Assembly: GCF_014697615.1 (NCBI RefSeq)
Contig: NZ_JACJSD010000035.1
Coordinates: 1-64,000, forward strand
Length of the DNA: 64,000 nt
DNA from: Nostoc sp. FACHB-280
GTDB lineage: Bacteria; Cyanobacteriota; Cyanobacteriia; Cyanobacteriales; Nostocaceae
Direction: 5' to 3'
Part shown: positions 9,645 through 17,915 of the stretch, in pieces
Numbering within the stretch: the first letter of the stretch is position 1
Layout: each line of letters starts with the position of its first letter
The notes under the pieces: model-generated
What the model was told of the DNA's origin: nothing
The model's database searches: none
The model's input: the letters and a program-made list of their open reading frames with translations, nothing else
Made by a program: the position numbers and the translations under genes

Positions 9645-10136
9645 ATTATCGTAGTCCAAAAGCAGCTAATTAACTCGCAAATCAAGTCACCTCAAGTCTT
9701 CTTGATTGACCATGAAAATAACAATCGTGGTTTGATAGCCACTTCTGAGGCTCTCAGGTTAGCCGAAAGTGTTGAGCTTGACTTAGTGATAGTCTCCCAA
9801 AACGAAGATACTCCAGTAGCCAAGATTCTCAATTATGGCAAACTTCAGTATCAAAAGAAGAAACGCCAAGGTTCAAGTGCTAGACCTACTGTAAAAGAAG
9901 TTCGTTTTCGTCCGAATGTTGGTGCGGGTGATTATAATTTGCGTATTAATCAAGCACTTCAGTGGTTAAGTAAAGGCGATTCAGTAAAATTTGCTATTCG
10001 TTTAAGAGGTCGAGAAAATCAATATCGTCAACAAGCTGGGGATATGCTAGACCGCATTGTCAATGATTTGGGTCAAGCTGGTAAAGTCCAGTCGCTTGAT
10101 AAACGCGCACTGATTGTTCAGATTATGCCTGCTTAA
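9645..10136 (+). CDS. infC: Translation initiation factor IF-3 paralogue with an apparent AUU/AUC start
   Basis: IF-3 binds the 30S subunit and checks the start codon. The protein shows the N-domain pattern LINSQIKSPQVFLIDHE...GLIATSEALRLAE and LDLV, then the C-domain VKEVRFRP...DYNLRINQALQWLSKGDSVKFAIRLRGRE. The first standard in-frame start is TTG at 9702, but it would remove the conserved LINSQIKSPQV segment. Between the in-frame stop at 9633-9635 and 9702 there is no ATG, GTG or TTG. ATT at 9645 and ATC at 9648 follow GAGAGGA (9634-9640) by 4 and 7 nt. AUU starts are a known self-regulatory feature of infC in E. coli. The sequence diverges from the housekeeping cyanobacterial IF-3 I remember, so it is probably a second copy. 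A start at 9645 gives 163 residues. Confidence 0.85.
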   Translation: MIVVQKQLINSQIKSPQVFLIDHENNNRGLIATSEALRLAESVELDLVIVSQNEDTPVAKILNYGKLQYQKKKRQGSSARPTVKEVRFRPNVGAGDYNLRINQALQWLSKGDSVKFAIRLRGRENQYRQQAGDMLDRIVNDLGQAGKVQSLDKRALIVQIMPA

Positions 10137-10225
10137 AATATCTTCAGTGTATAGGTAAAGTCAGAAACCAAAGTAGTTTCTCATAGTATTGCAGTGCTGC
10201 ACAGGTAACTATTAGTCTGCTATGA

Positions 10226-10254
10226 ATACCCGAATTTTTCAAAAATTCGGGTAT
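10226..10254. terminator. Long inverted repeat, probable terminator
   Basis: ATACCCGAATTTTT (10226-10239) is perfectly complementary to AAAAATTCGGGTAT (10241-10254). It lies between the convergent IF-3 paralogue and the gene at 10391. The A/T tracts form part of the stem, so it could work in both directions. Confidence 0.55.
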
Positions 10255-10390
10255 CTTAACACCCGCGACCTATCAAAATTCATTGATTGGGATACTATTA
10301 AAAGTTGCTATCAGGACTATATAAATCCTGAAAGAATGCTGAATTGTCTTGTGTTTAGTTTACTGATTCAGTACGCATAGTCATACTTGC

Positions 10391-10654
10391 TTAGATGCTA
10401 TTCAGACAAAAATCAATATGAGCGCGAATTGCTCGCTCGTAAACTACTGTTTGCTGTGTACGTATTCCTACCGCCTGATATACCAACTTAATTTCTGGGA
10501 ATTTACTCCAGTACATCAAGAAAATGTCTTTAGCCGGAGTAATTATTTCGTAATTATTCTCTTGTCTTTTTTTTCTGAGCTTACAATTATTTAGTTGTAA
10601 TTTTTGTCTAAATAATTTTTCAAATTCAGGAATTAAATTTTCAGTTGTTTCCAT
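10391..10654 (-). CDS. Hypothetical protein, 87 residues
   Basis: Family not recognised. It is a small, basic, probably cytosolic protein starting METTENLIPEF, with a helical N-terminal half and a beta-rich centre (NYEIITPAKDIFLMYWSKFPEIKLVYQAVGI). I chose the ATG at 10654 over an in-frame TTG at 10672. It precedes nothing on its strand and faces the IF-3 paralogue across an inverted repeat. It lies downstream of the PII-like gene on the same strand, but the 100-bp gap does not show an operon. Confidence 0.5.
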   Translation of the reverse strand: METTENLIPEFEKLFRQKLQLNNCKLRKKRQENNYEIITPAKDIFLMYWSKFPEIKLVYQAVGIRTQQTVVYERAIRAHIDFCLNSI

Positions 10655-10778
10655 ACTTGATACACCTGGCAACTATTGATTGTGTAATGGTACTGAGCAT
10701 AACAATTAGTTATCTAATATTCAAGCTAGTCATATCAAGGTCGTGAATTACTTATCACTTTCCTTGAGAAAAATTTAA

Positions 10779-11084
10779 TCAATAAAAGCCTTCTATATTG
10801 TGGCGAAAAGCAATCAAAGCGTGCTTACCTTGCTCTTCTTTGAGCGCACACAGGATTGCATCTGATGTTTCTAATGAAACTATGGTCTTGATTTCAATAT
10901 TAGTGTTGTACCCGGCTAAGTCTCCCAAGCGTCTTCCGTGACCGCCTTCACCCTGAACTGGAGTGATAGTATAGCCGCTGACATTGTGGTTTTTTAGCAG
11001 CTTAACAATTCTGTCTTTGAGTACAGTTTCGCCAATTATGGTGACTAAAACAGCAGGTTCAACGGGAGGGGTTGAGTTTGACAT
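10779..11084 (-). CDS. PII-like signalling protein
   Basis: A 101-residue protein with the ferredoxin-like PII fold: a first strand VLVTIIGETVLKDRIVKLLKNHNVSGYTITPVQG, a T-loop-like stretch GEGGHGRRLGD, then NTNIEIKTIVSLETSDAILCALKE. Proteins of this group (SbtB and other PII-like proteins) form trimers that bind nucleotides such as cAMP or ADP/ATP and control a transporter or enzyme. The usual partner, a bicarbonate transporter gene next door, is absent, so the target is unknown. The start at 11084 has GGAG 7 nt upstream and gives MSNSTPP; a longer reading from 11150 adds an unlikely 22 residues. Confidence 0.75.
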   Translation of the reverse strand: MSNSTPPVEPAVLVTIIGETVLKDRIVKLLKNHNVSGYTITPVQGEGGHGRRLGDLAGYNTNIEIKTIVSLETSDAILCALKEEQGKHALIAFRHNIEGFY

Positions 11085-11231
11085 CCGAAAACTCCAGAAA
11101 TTAGATTTTAGCTGATTGTCCAGTCCAGATTTTATATTAAAAAGGCTCAAGCATTTCTGCCTAAGCCGGTAATAAATGCAATTCGGATGCTGGATTAATG
11201 GGTTAGCTGAAAGAGCTAATTTGATAAAGCT

Positions 11232-11531
11232 TTAGTAGCGGTTCCGTCCGCCATAGCCCCCACGATTACCACCAAATGAACCTCTATCTTCTTTTGGTTT
11301 AGCTTTATTTACTTTCAGGTCGCGTCCCATCCATTCAGCGCCATCAAGGGCTTCAATAGCTGCTGTTTCTTCAGCATCTGTACCCATTTCCACAAAACCA
11401 AAACCGCGCATCCGACCTGTTTCACGGTCTGTAGGTAACTGGATACGCTTGACTGAGCCATATTCTGCAAAAACAGCACTCAGACTATCTTCTGTAACTT
11501 CATAAGAAAGATTGCCTACATAAACTGACAT
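11232..11531 (-). CDS. RRM-type RNA-binding protein (cyanobacterial Rbp family)
   Basis: A 99-residue protein with one RNA recognition motif: RNP2 VYVGNL at residues 3-8 and RNP1 RGFGFVEM near residues 42-49. A short glycine/arginine tail (GGNRGGYGGRNRY) ends the protein. Cyanobacterial Rbp proteins bind RNA; the Gly-tailed forms are often induced by cold, and some help locate mRNAs at thylakoids. A leader region with room for cold control precedes it, but I see no defined element. It lies on the same strand as the PII-like gene, 147 bp upstream of that gene's start. Confidence 0.9.
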   Translation of the reverse strand: MSVYVGNLSYEVTEDSLSAVFAEYGSVKRIQLPTDRETGRMRGFGFVEMGTDAEETAAIEALDGAEWMGRDLKVNKAKPKEDRGSFGGNRGGYGGRNRY

Positions 11532-11856
11532 AGATTGTCTCCGAAATCATAAATGTGTAGAGATTTAGGTTTCGGAGAAAAGTCTGTAAATACCAAAAGG
11601 AAAAAGCCTGTCAATAATAAAAACAAACGCGGTCGCCGAATTAACTCTCACTTCTTAGTATGACATAGCAAGCAATTATCGGGGGTGGGTTACTAAAAGT
11701 GTTATATAAAGTTATGTAAACAATGGATGACTCCGTATAGGTGATAAAATTTGGTGCTGGGAACGGCTAAGTTTACGTAACTATTCAGGCTGATCTTTGG
11801 TAGGTACAGCTTTTCGCAGTACTATATAATCGCAAAGCTATCTCTCCAAAGCTAGA
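11532..11856. other. Divergent intergenic region, 325 bp
   Basis: Separates the divergent rbp and hydrolase genes, so it must hold both promoters. I see no clear terminator, repeat or further coding frame. A GTTATATAAAGTTATG tract near 11700 is AT-rich and could belong to a promoter, but I cannot assign -35 and -10 boxes with confidence. Confidence 0.4.
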
Positions 11857-11862
11857 TTGACG

Positions 11863-12702
11863 ATGATCCCTAGACGGCAAACCCTAGTTAAATCGGATAT
11901 TCAACTTTCTTATTTAGAGTGGAATCAAGGTCAAGAACCTTTGCTGTTATTACATGGTTTAGGCGACCATGCACTTGTGTGGTCTAGCTTGGGCGCATAT
12001 TTAGGGGCAAATTACCACATAGTTGCGCCAGATATGCGGGGTCATGGTGAAAGCAGCAAGCCAGAAAAAGATTATAGCTTTGAAAGTGCGATCGCTGACC
12101 TCGAAGCCCTCATGGATAAATTAGGATGGTCTTCCGCCCATGTAGTAAGTCACTCCTGGACTGGTAAATTAGCTGTAATCTGGGCTAGACAAAATCCCCA
12201 GCGAGTGCGGAGTATGGTTTTGGTTGACCCGATTTTCATCTGGAAAATGCCCGAATTCTTAAAAGCGACCTTTCCCTTCTTGTACCGCTTTTTATCCTTT
12301 CTCAAAGGGATGGGGCCATTTGCTAGTTATGCAGAAGCCGAACAAATCGCCCGACAATTAAACCAATATCAAGGTTGGAACGAACTACAACAGCAGGTAT
12401 TCCAAGGAGGAATCGAACAAAAACCTGATGGGAGTTGGGGTAGCAAGTTCACCATAGCCGCCCGTGATGGCATTTTTGAAGATGTGATGCGCGTACCGGG
12501 CTTTATCAACCCCATCGATACACCCGCTTTATTTGTCAAGTCAGATAAAGGTCTCAACCGCCAAGAATGGCAATTAAAACCCTACAAAACCAATCTGAAA
12601 AACTTACGCCTGTGTCAAGTTCCCGGAAATCATTGGCCTTTTCTGACTGAACCTGACTCATTTAACCGGACTGTGGCTGCTTTTTTAGCAGAGTGTAAAT
12701 GA
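11863..12702 (+). CDS. Alpha/beta-fold hydrolase
   Basis: A 279-residue protein with the canonical alpha/beta hydrolase layout. The oxyanion segment is LLLHGLGDHALVW, then APDMRGHGES. The nucleophile elbow is VVSHSWTGK, which departs from GxSxG because the first glycine is Ser. The acid is probably in the DTPALFVKSDKG region and the histidine in GNHWPFLTEP. Substrate unknown; family members include esterases, haloperoxidases and dehalogenases. ATG 11863 is preferred to TTG 11857. It stands alone between the rbp gene and a heptad-repeat tract. Confidence 0.8.
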   Translation: MIPRRQTLVKSDIQLSYLEWNQGQEPLLLLHGLGDHALVWSSLGAYLGANYHIVAPDMRGHGESSKPEKDYSFESAIADLEALMDKLGWSSAHVVSHSWTGKLAVIWARQNPQRVRSMVLVDPIFIWKMPEFLKATFPFLYRFLSFLKGMGPFASYAEAEQIARQLNQYQGWNELQQQVFQGGIEQKPDGSWGSKFTIAARDGIFEDVMRVPGFINPIDTPALFVKSDKGLNRQEWQLKPYKTNLKNLRLCQVPGNHWPFLTEPDSFNRTVAAFLAECK

Positions 12703-12703
12703 G

Positions 12704-12800
12704 TAATTTGTCATTAGTCATTTGTCATGAGTCATTTGTCAAAATTTCTGGACTTTTGACTTTTGACTTTTGACCTCTGACTTCTGACTTTTGACTTCCC
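12704..12800. repeat. Heptad short tandem repeats (STRR type)
   Basis: Two blocks: TCATTTG/TCATTAG/TCATGAG heptads (12710-12740), then TGACTTT/TGACTTC/TGACCTC heptads running up to the base before the ATG at 12801. Such tracts are common in heterocystous cyanobacteria. Confidence 0.9.
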
Positions 12801-14510
12801 ATGAGCCTTTGTATAAATCCAGTTTGTCCCAAACCGAACAATCAAGATAACGATAAACACCGCTTCTGTCAAAGTTGTGGTTCTCCGTTAGAATTACCGG
12901 GGCGTTACCGTGTCATTCGCTTGTTGAGTGACAAAACTGGCTTTGGCAAAGTCTATGAAGCCTACACAAACGATACGCCAAAAATCCTCAAAGTACTGCA
13001 AGAGGATCTGTCAAATGATGCAGCAGCAGTCAAGATTTTTCAACAAGAGGCTGCGGTATTGGGACAGTTGCATCATCCCGGAATTCCCAAAGTTGATGGT
13101 TACTTTCAATATCAAACGCGTGATGGTTTGATATTACACTGTACGGCGATGGAAAAAATCGACGGCTGCGATTTAGAACAGTGGATGAATCAACAGCAAT
13201 ATCGTCCTATTTCTCAAACCCAAGCTATTGCATGGTTGCAACAATTAGCCGAACTTTTAAACTTGGTACATAGCAAACAATATCTGCATCAAGATATTAA
13301 ACCATCTCATATTCAACTGCGGTCTAATGGGCAATTAGTTTTAGTTGATTTCGGCACAGCCAAAGAAGTCAGCAAGCAATATCTGGCTCAATTTAATCAT
13401 AGCGGTGAAATGACATCAATTATTTCATCGGGCTATGGTGCTTTAGAACAAATGCAAGGTCAAGCTTTACCGCAATCAGATTTTTTTGCCTTGGGACGCA
13501 CCTTTGCATTTTTATTAACCGGGCGGCATCCTTTAGATATGTATGATGGGCGGAAAAATTTGCTGCAATGGCGAAATTTTGCCTCTCACGTCTCACCGGG
13601 GTTGTTAGATTTAGTTGACTGGTTAATGGCAACGAATATTACAGATAGACCTAAGAATGCTCAAGAGATATTGCAGCAGTTGGGAGAAATTGAACAACAG
13701 TATGTGAAGTTGAATTTAACTAGTAATCTGCAAGAGAAACATTTTTCTCCTACAGTTGCTAAAACAGAAATAGGAGATAAACTGCCTTTAATTGCATTTT
13801 TAGCAGCATTAATGGTGTCTTTGAGTTTAACTGGTGTGATGGCATTGGGGATGCGATCGCCTAAAATTTCTGGACTCATCACCCAAACCCAAGCCTCTGA
13901 AACAAAAGGTAAAATCGAGTTTTTTGGCTATCGAGAAGGCAGAGATAGTCAAGGTAAAACCGCAGAATTTAGCATTGCTATTTTGTCAACAGAATATAAA
14001 TGGCTGTTAAATAGCAGTTTCCAAATTAAATACAATGACCAAGTTGTAAGTGTTGATTTTTTAAAGTTAAATCTTGAACAAGAAGCTATACAGAAAATTA
14101 TGGAATACCCTACAGAAATAATTTCTGTGGGTACAGCCACTTGCGAAGGTAATTTAGCCGTTGCCCAACGTCTTGCTCTCGAACGTGCCAAGCAAGTTCA
14201 ATTATTATCTCAAAAATTATTTAAAAATACATCCAGTGTCAAAGGTTATCGCTTATTAAATCTTGGTCAATTTCAGCGCGGTAAATGTCCATCTAATCAA
14301 GATATGACTGATTACCAAAGCAGTATCATAATTATTGGTGTACGCAAGAAATCTAAAGGTGTAATTGTTGATGAAGCTCTCAGAGATAGATTAATCAATC
14401 AGCCCTTCGCAGATTTTAAATTAGATGATTATTCCTTGGGGGCAGTTGATAAATTTACCACTATTCCCCAACCTATATTGATTAGAAGTAGAGCAGCCAA
14501 TAAGTGGTAG
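12801..14510 (+). CDS. Zinc-ribbon Ser/Thr kinase paralogue, probable pseudokinase
   Basis: A 569-residue paralogue of the kinase at 6930 with the same four-cysteine ribbon (C4, C9, C23, C26) and the same kinase layout. The catalytic loop reads HQDIKPSH instead of HRDIKPAN, so the Mg-binding Asn is His and the HRD Arg is Gln. The activation segment has GALEQ where the active copy has TAPEQ. DFG and the ILKVL lysine remain. These changes suggest weak or no phosphotransfer. A membrane segment (~335-352) leads to a ~200-residue C-terminal domain I do not recognise, probably on the other side of the membrane. Heptad repeats reach to the ATG, leaving no clear ribosome-binding site. Confidence 0.88.
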   Translation: MSLCINPVCPKPNNQDNDKHRFCQSCGSPLELPGRYRVIRLLSDKTGFGKVYEAYTNDTPKILKVLQEDLSNDAAAVKIFQQEAAVLGQLHHPGIPKVDGYFQYQTRDGLILHCTAMEKIDGCDLEQWMNQQQYRPISQTQAIAWLQQLAELLNLVHSKQYLHQDIKPSHIQLRSNGQLVLVDFGTAKEVSKQYLAQFNHSGEMTSIISSGYGALEQMQGQALPQSDFFALGRTFAFLLTGRHPLDMYDGRKNLLQWRNFASHVSPGLLDLVDWLMATNITDRPKNAQEILQQLGEIEQQYVKLNLTSNLQEKHFSPTVAKTEIGDKLPLIAFLAALMVSLSLTGVMALGMRSPKISGLITQTQASETKGKIEFFGYREGRDSQGKTAEFSIAILSTEYKWLLNSSFQIKYNDQVVSVDFLKLNLEQEAIQKIMEYPTEIISVGTATCEGNLAVAQRLALERAKQVQLLSQKLFKNTSSVKGYRLLNLGQFQRGKCPSNQDMTDYQSSIIIIGVRKKSKGVIVDEALRDRLINQPFADFKLDDYSLGAVDKFTTIPQPILIRSRAANKW

Positions 14511-14520
14511 GTTATATAAC

Positions 14521-14681
14521 AGTCCTATTTGAGAAATGAACAAAAGAGACAAGGGAGATAAGGTAGAAAGATGTTTGTACATAGCAATCTTATTTGATTT
14601 GTGAAAATCGAGAGGCTCAGATCCCCGACTTCTTTAATAAGTCGGGGATCTTTTGGTTCACGAATGATTTAGGATTGCTAT
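14521..14681. mobile_element. MITE-like element with a nested 33-bp palindrome
   Basis: The inner element (14581-14681) has ends ATAGCAATC...TTTGTGAA and TTCACGAATGATTTAGGATTGCTAT, inverted repeats of about 25 bp. A palindrome at 14619-14651 (AGATCCCCGACTT with its complement) matches the one at 25604-25636. A GACAAGGGAGATAAGG tract at 14545-14572 is the arm seen in other family copies. Confidence 0.6.
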
Positions 14682-14736
14682 ATCTAGTAAATGATTTCAA
14701 AATCTAAAATTAAAAAAGGTATTAGGTTTGTGTGAT

Positions 14737-16752
14737 ATGCACGACTTGATAATACATTTATTTAGCAATGGTTCATTTATTCCTCATGGTCACTGTTACT
14801 TATGGCAACCTGGATTAGTCTGGCTGCATATTATTTCTGATGCCATCATTGCCCTAGCTTACTATTCAATTCCTTTGACTTTGTTCTACTTTGTTCGTAA
14901 GCGTCCAGATTTACCTTTTTATTGGATATTCTTGTTATTTGCGGCTTTTATTATTTTTTGCGGTACAACCCACATCGCCGAAATTTGGACATTGTGGCAT
15001 CCTACCTATTGGCTATCAGGTATTATCAAAGCAGCAACAGCTTTGGTTTCATTATTTACCGCCATAGAACTTGTACCGTTAGTACCAAAAGCACTGGCTC
15101 TACCTAGTCCGATGCAATTAAGTGAAGCAAACAAGGCATTACAAGCGCAAATTGCCGAACGCTTAGAAGTAGAAAATCAACTCAGGCGACTACAAGAGGA
15201 ACTAGAACAGCGTGTTCAAAAAAGAACTGCCCAATTAGTAACAGTTAACCAAAAATTACAACAAGAAATTGATGAGCGTAAATGTGCAGAAGCAGCCTTA
15301 GTCAAAAGTGAAGCAAGGTTTCAAAAAATTGCGGCTGCTTCACCGGCACAGATTTATATCTTGGCTTATTATCCCAATACCCATGAAATGCGTTATGAAT
15401 ATATCAGTTCCGGGGTGGCAGAAATTCAAGAATTAGCACCCCAAACAGTTTTAGCAGATGCTTTACTGACATATCAGCAAGTGCATCCTGATGATTTGCT
15501 GCTTTATAATCAGCTAACTATTCAAAGTCTCAAAACTCTAGAACCGTTTGCTCACGAATGGCGGATTATTACGCCCTCTGGCAAGATGAAATGGGTACGT
15601 GCTAACTCCCGCCCAGAACGCCGCGAAAATGGTGAAATTGCTTGGTATGGTGTGTTATTAGATATTACTGACCTCAAACAAGCCGAGTTAGCTTTGCGTG
15701 AAAGTGAAGAGCGATTTCGTCTGGCGTTTTATAATGCTCCCATTGGGATGGCACTGTTGGGATTAGATCAACGCTGGCTGCAAATTAATCCGATGTTAGG
15801 TGAAATGCTGGGCTACACTGAGCTTGAGTTTTTTAGTTTGAGTGTGTTTGACTCAATTCACCCAGAAGATGCACATCAGTTAAGACAAGGTATAGAGCAA
15901 GTTTTAAGTAATGAAAATCGTAGTTTTCAAGCGCAGTTACGTTACTTGTGTTATGGCGGACGTATTGCTTGGGGGCTAACGAGTTTATCGTTGGTACAAG
16001 ATTTCCAAAATCAACCACTCTACTATGTTCTCCAAATTCAAGATGTGACTGAACAGCAAGCCATTGAACAAATAAAAAATGAGTTTATTTCGATTGTGAG
16101 TCATGAACTGCGGACTCCACTCACAGCTATTCAAGGATTTTTAGGGCTGTTGAATACAGGGATTTATGATGATAAACCAGAAAAAGCCAAACGGATGATT
16201 CAGCAGGCTGCAACAAATAGCGATCGCCTGGTGCGTTTGGTCAATGATATTTTAGACTTGGAGCGTTTATCTTCTGGGCGAGTCCAACTCATCAAACAAG
16301 TCTGCAATGCGGCTGATTTAATGCAACGCGCCGTCGGTGAAGTACAGCCTATCGCCTTAGCAGCAGCCGTTACAATTACTGTTCAACCCACTACTGCTTG
16401 CATCTGGGCTGATCCTGATTTGATTATCCAAACCCTGACGAATTTATTGAGTAACGCCATCAAATTTTCTCCCTGCAACTCAGTCATTACTTTATCAACA
16501 CAACCCCAAGCCGACTGGGTACTATTTCAAGTCCAAGACCAAGGTAGAGGTATTCCCGCCGATAAACTAGACACAATATTTGAACGTTTTGAACAAGTTG
16601 ATGTCTCGGATGCGCGTGCTAAAGGCGGAACAGGCCTCGGTTTGGCAATTTGTCAAAGTATTGTGAAACAACATGGTGGTAGTATTTGGGCAAGCAGCGT
16701 TCTTGGTGAAGGTAGTACGTTTTATTTCACCTTGCCAATAGCAGTCTCTTAA
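14737..16752 (+). CDS. Ethylene-receptor-like sensor histidine kinase with PAS domains
   Basis: About 671 residues. Three membrane segments (~15-110) match the ethylene-binding domain of plant ETR1 and cyanobacterial Etr1: ISDAIIALAYYSIP holds the conserved Asp, and FCGTTH holds Cys75 and His79, the spacing of the copper ligands Cys65/His69 of ETR1. A coiled coil (~135-185), two PAS/PAC domains (~195-440) and a histidine kinase follow. The phosphorylated His is in SHELRTPL; N (NLLSNAIKFSP), G1 (DQGRGIP) and G2 (GGTGLGLAI) boxes are intact. Unlike some relatives it has no phytochrome GAF. No response regulator is adjacent. The start could be TTG 14728 or ATG 14737; I chose the ATG. Confidence 0.92.
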   Translation: MHDLIIHLFSNGSFIPHGHCYLWQPGLVWLHIISDAIIALAYYSIPLTLFYFVRKRPDLPFYWIFLLFAAFIIFCGTTHIAEIWTLWHPTYWLSGIIKAATALVSLFTAIELVPLVPKALALPSPMQLSEANKALQAQIAERLEVENQLRRLQEELEQRVQKRTAQLVTVNQKLQQEIDERKCAEAALVKSEARFQKIAAASPAQIYILAYYPNTHEMRYEYISSGVAEIQELAPQTVLADALLTYQQVHPDDLLLYNQLTIQSLKTLEPFAHEWRIITPSGKMKWVRANSRPERRENGEIAWYGVLLDITDLKQAELALRESEERFRLAFYNAPIGMALLGLDQRWLQINPMLGEMLGYTELEFFSLSVFDSIHPEDAHQLRQGIEQVLSNENRSFQAQLRYLCYGGRIAWGLTSLSLVQDFQNQPLYYVLQIQDVTEQQAIEQIKNEFISIVSHELRTPLTAIQGFLGLLNTGIYDDKPEKAKRMIQQAATNSDRLVRLVNDILDLERLSSGRVQLIKQVCNAADLMQRAVGEVQPIALAAAVTITVQPTTACIWADPDLIIQTLTNLLSNAIKFSPCNSVITLSTQPQADWVLFQVQDQGRGIPADKLDTIFERFEQVDVSDARAKGGTGLGLAICQSIVKQHGGSIWASSVLGEGSTFYFTLPIAVS

Positions 16753-16871
16753 TTCTCTACCAGAGATTTTATTCATATCTTGCTTGGTTCATTAAAAGCG
16801 TTGACTTTCTGACAAGATTCGGCTATCACAGCAGCAGAAATGCGATCGCAGCAACTACCACAAGCTCTACT

Positions 16872-17906
16872 ATGAATACAATCCCACATACACTACCTAT
16901 TCCCCCGCACTTCCACCCCGATAAAGTCGGCGAAGTTTGGCGTGTACCCTACCAAGAATGTGCAGCCGCCGCCGAAACTTGGGCAAAGCAATATAATATT
17001 CCGCCATCATCTGACGATAAAACTCGCATTTGCCTACTATTAATTGATGTCCAAAATACTTTTTGTATTCCCGGATTTGAATTATTTGTCGGTGGTAAAT
17101 CTGGTAATGCAGCCGTAGAAGATAATCAAAGATTATGTGAGTTTATTTATCGTAATTTAGGCACAATTACCACAATTATTCCTACCCTCGATACACACAC
17201 AGCAATGCAAATTTTTCACCCGATTTTTTGGGTGAATTCTCAAGGGCAACACCCCATACCAGCCGCAACTAATATCACTCCCGCAGATATTGAACAAGGT
17301 GTTTGGCAAGTTAACCCCGCAGTCGCCCATAGCATCACTCACGGCAACTATAAATTATTAGAAAAACAAGCCTATCACTACGTTAAACAACTCAGCCAAG
17401 ATGGTAAATATCCCTTAATTATTTGGCCTTACCATTCTATTTTAGGCGGCATTGGTCATGCTTTAGTTTCGGCTGTAGAAGAAGCAATATTTTTTCATTG
17501 TATGGCGCGGCAAAGTCAAACTCAATTTGAACTCAAAGGTGAAAATGCTTTAACAGAAAACTATTCTATATTACGTCCAGAAGTTTTGATTGGCTTTGAT
17601 CAATCTCCCCTTGCCCACAAAAATACTAAACTAATCAAGCAACTTTTAGAATTTGATGTTGTAATTATTGGTGGTCAAGCCAAAAGCCATTGTGTGGCTT
17701 GGACAATTGATGATTTATTAACAGAAATTAAACAGGTAGATGCTACCCTGGCTAAAAAAGTTTATCTCTTAGAAGATTCTTCTTCTCCGGTTGTTGTTCC
17801 TGGTGTTGTAGACTATACCGAACAAGCAGACGCAGCTTTTGCGAGATTTGCTGAGGCTGGAATGCACATTGTGAAAACAACTGAATTGATTGCCAATTTC
17901 ATCTAA
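16872..17906 (+). CDS. Isochorismatase-fold cysteine hydrolase
   Basis: A 344-residue protein with the cysteine hydrolase pattern: catalytic Asp in CLLLIDVQNTFC (~residue 58) and nucleophile Cys in GGQAKSHCVAWT (~residue 275). It is longer than the usual ~200-residue isochorismatase or nicotinamidase because of a central insertion (~100-240) and an N-terminal extension (PHFHPDKVGEVWRVPYQ). The family hydrolyses amides or isochorismate; the substrate here is unknown. It lies 119 bp after the ethylene-receptor-like kinase on the same strand, which could mean co-regulation but is not evidence of an operon. Confidence 0.78.
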   Translation: MNTIPHTLPIPPHFHPDKVGEVWRVPYQECAAAAETWAKQYNIPPSSDDKTRICLLLIDVQNTFCIPGFELFVGGKSGNAAVEDNQRLCEFIYRNLGTITTIIPTLDTHTAMQIFHPIFWVNSQGQHPIPAATNITPADIEQGVWQVNPAVAHSITHGNYKLLEKQAYHYVKQLSQDGKYPLIIWPYHSILGGIGHALVSAVEEAIFFHCMARQSQTQFELKGENALTENYSILRPEVLIGFDQSPLAHKNTKLIKQLLEFDVVIIGGQAKSHCVAWTIDDLLTEIKQVDATLAKKVYLLEDSSSPVVVPGVVDYTEQADAAFARFAEAGMHIVKTTELIANFI

Positions 17907-17915
17907 TTCAGATAT

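Noticed and set aside
12745-12800. CRISPR-like repeat array
   Set aside because: The units are 7-bp heptads without spacers. No CRISPR array or cas gene was seen in the window.
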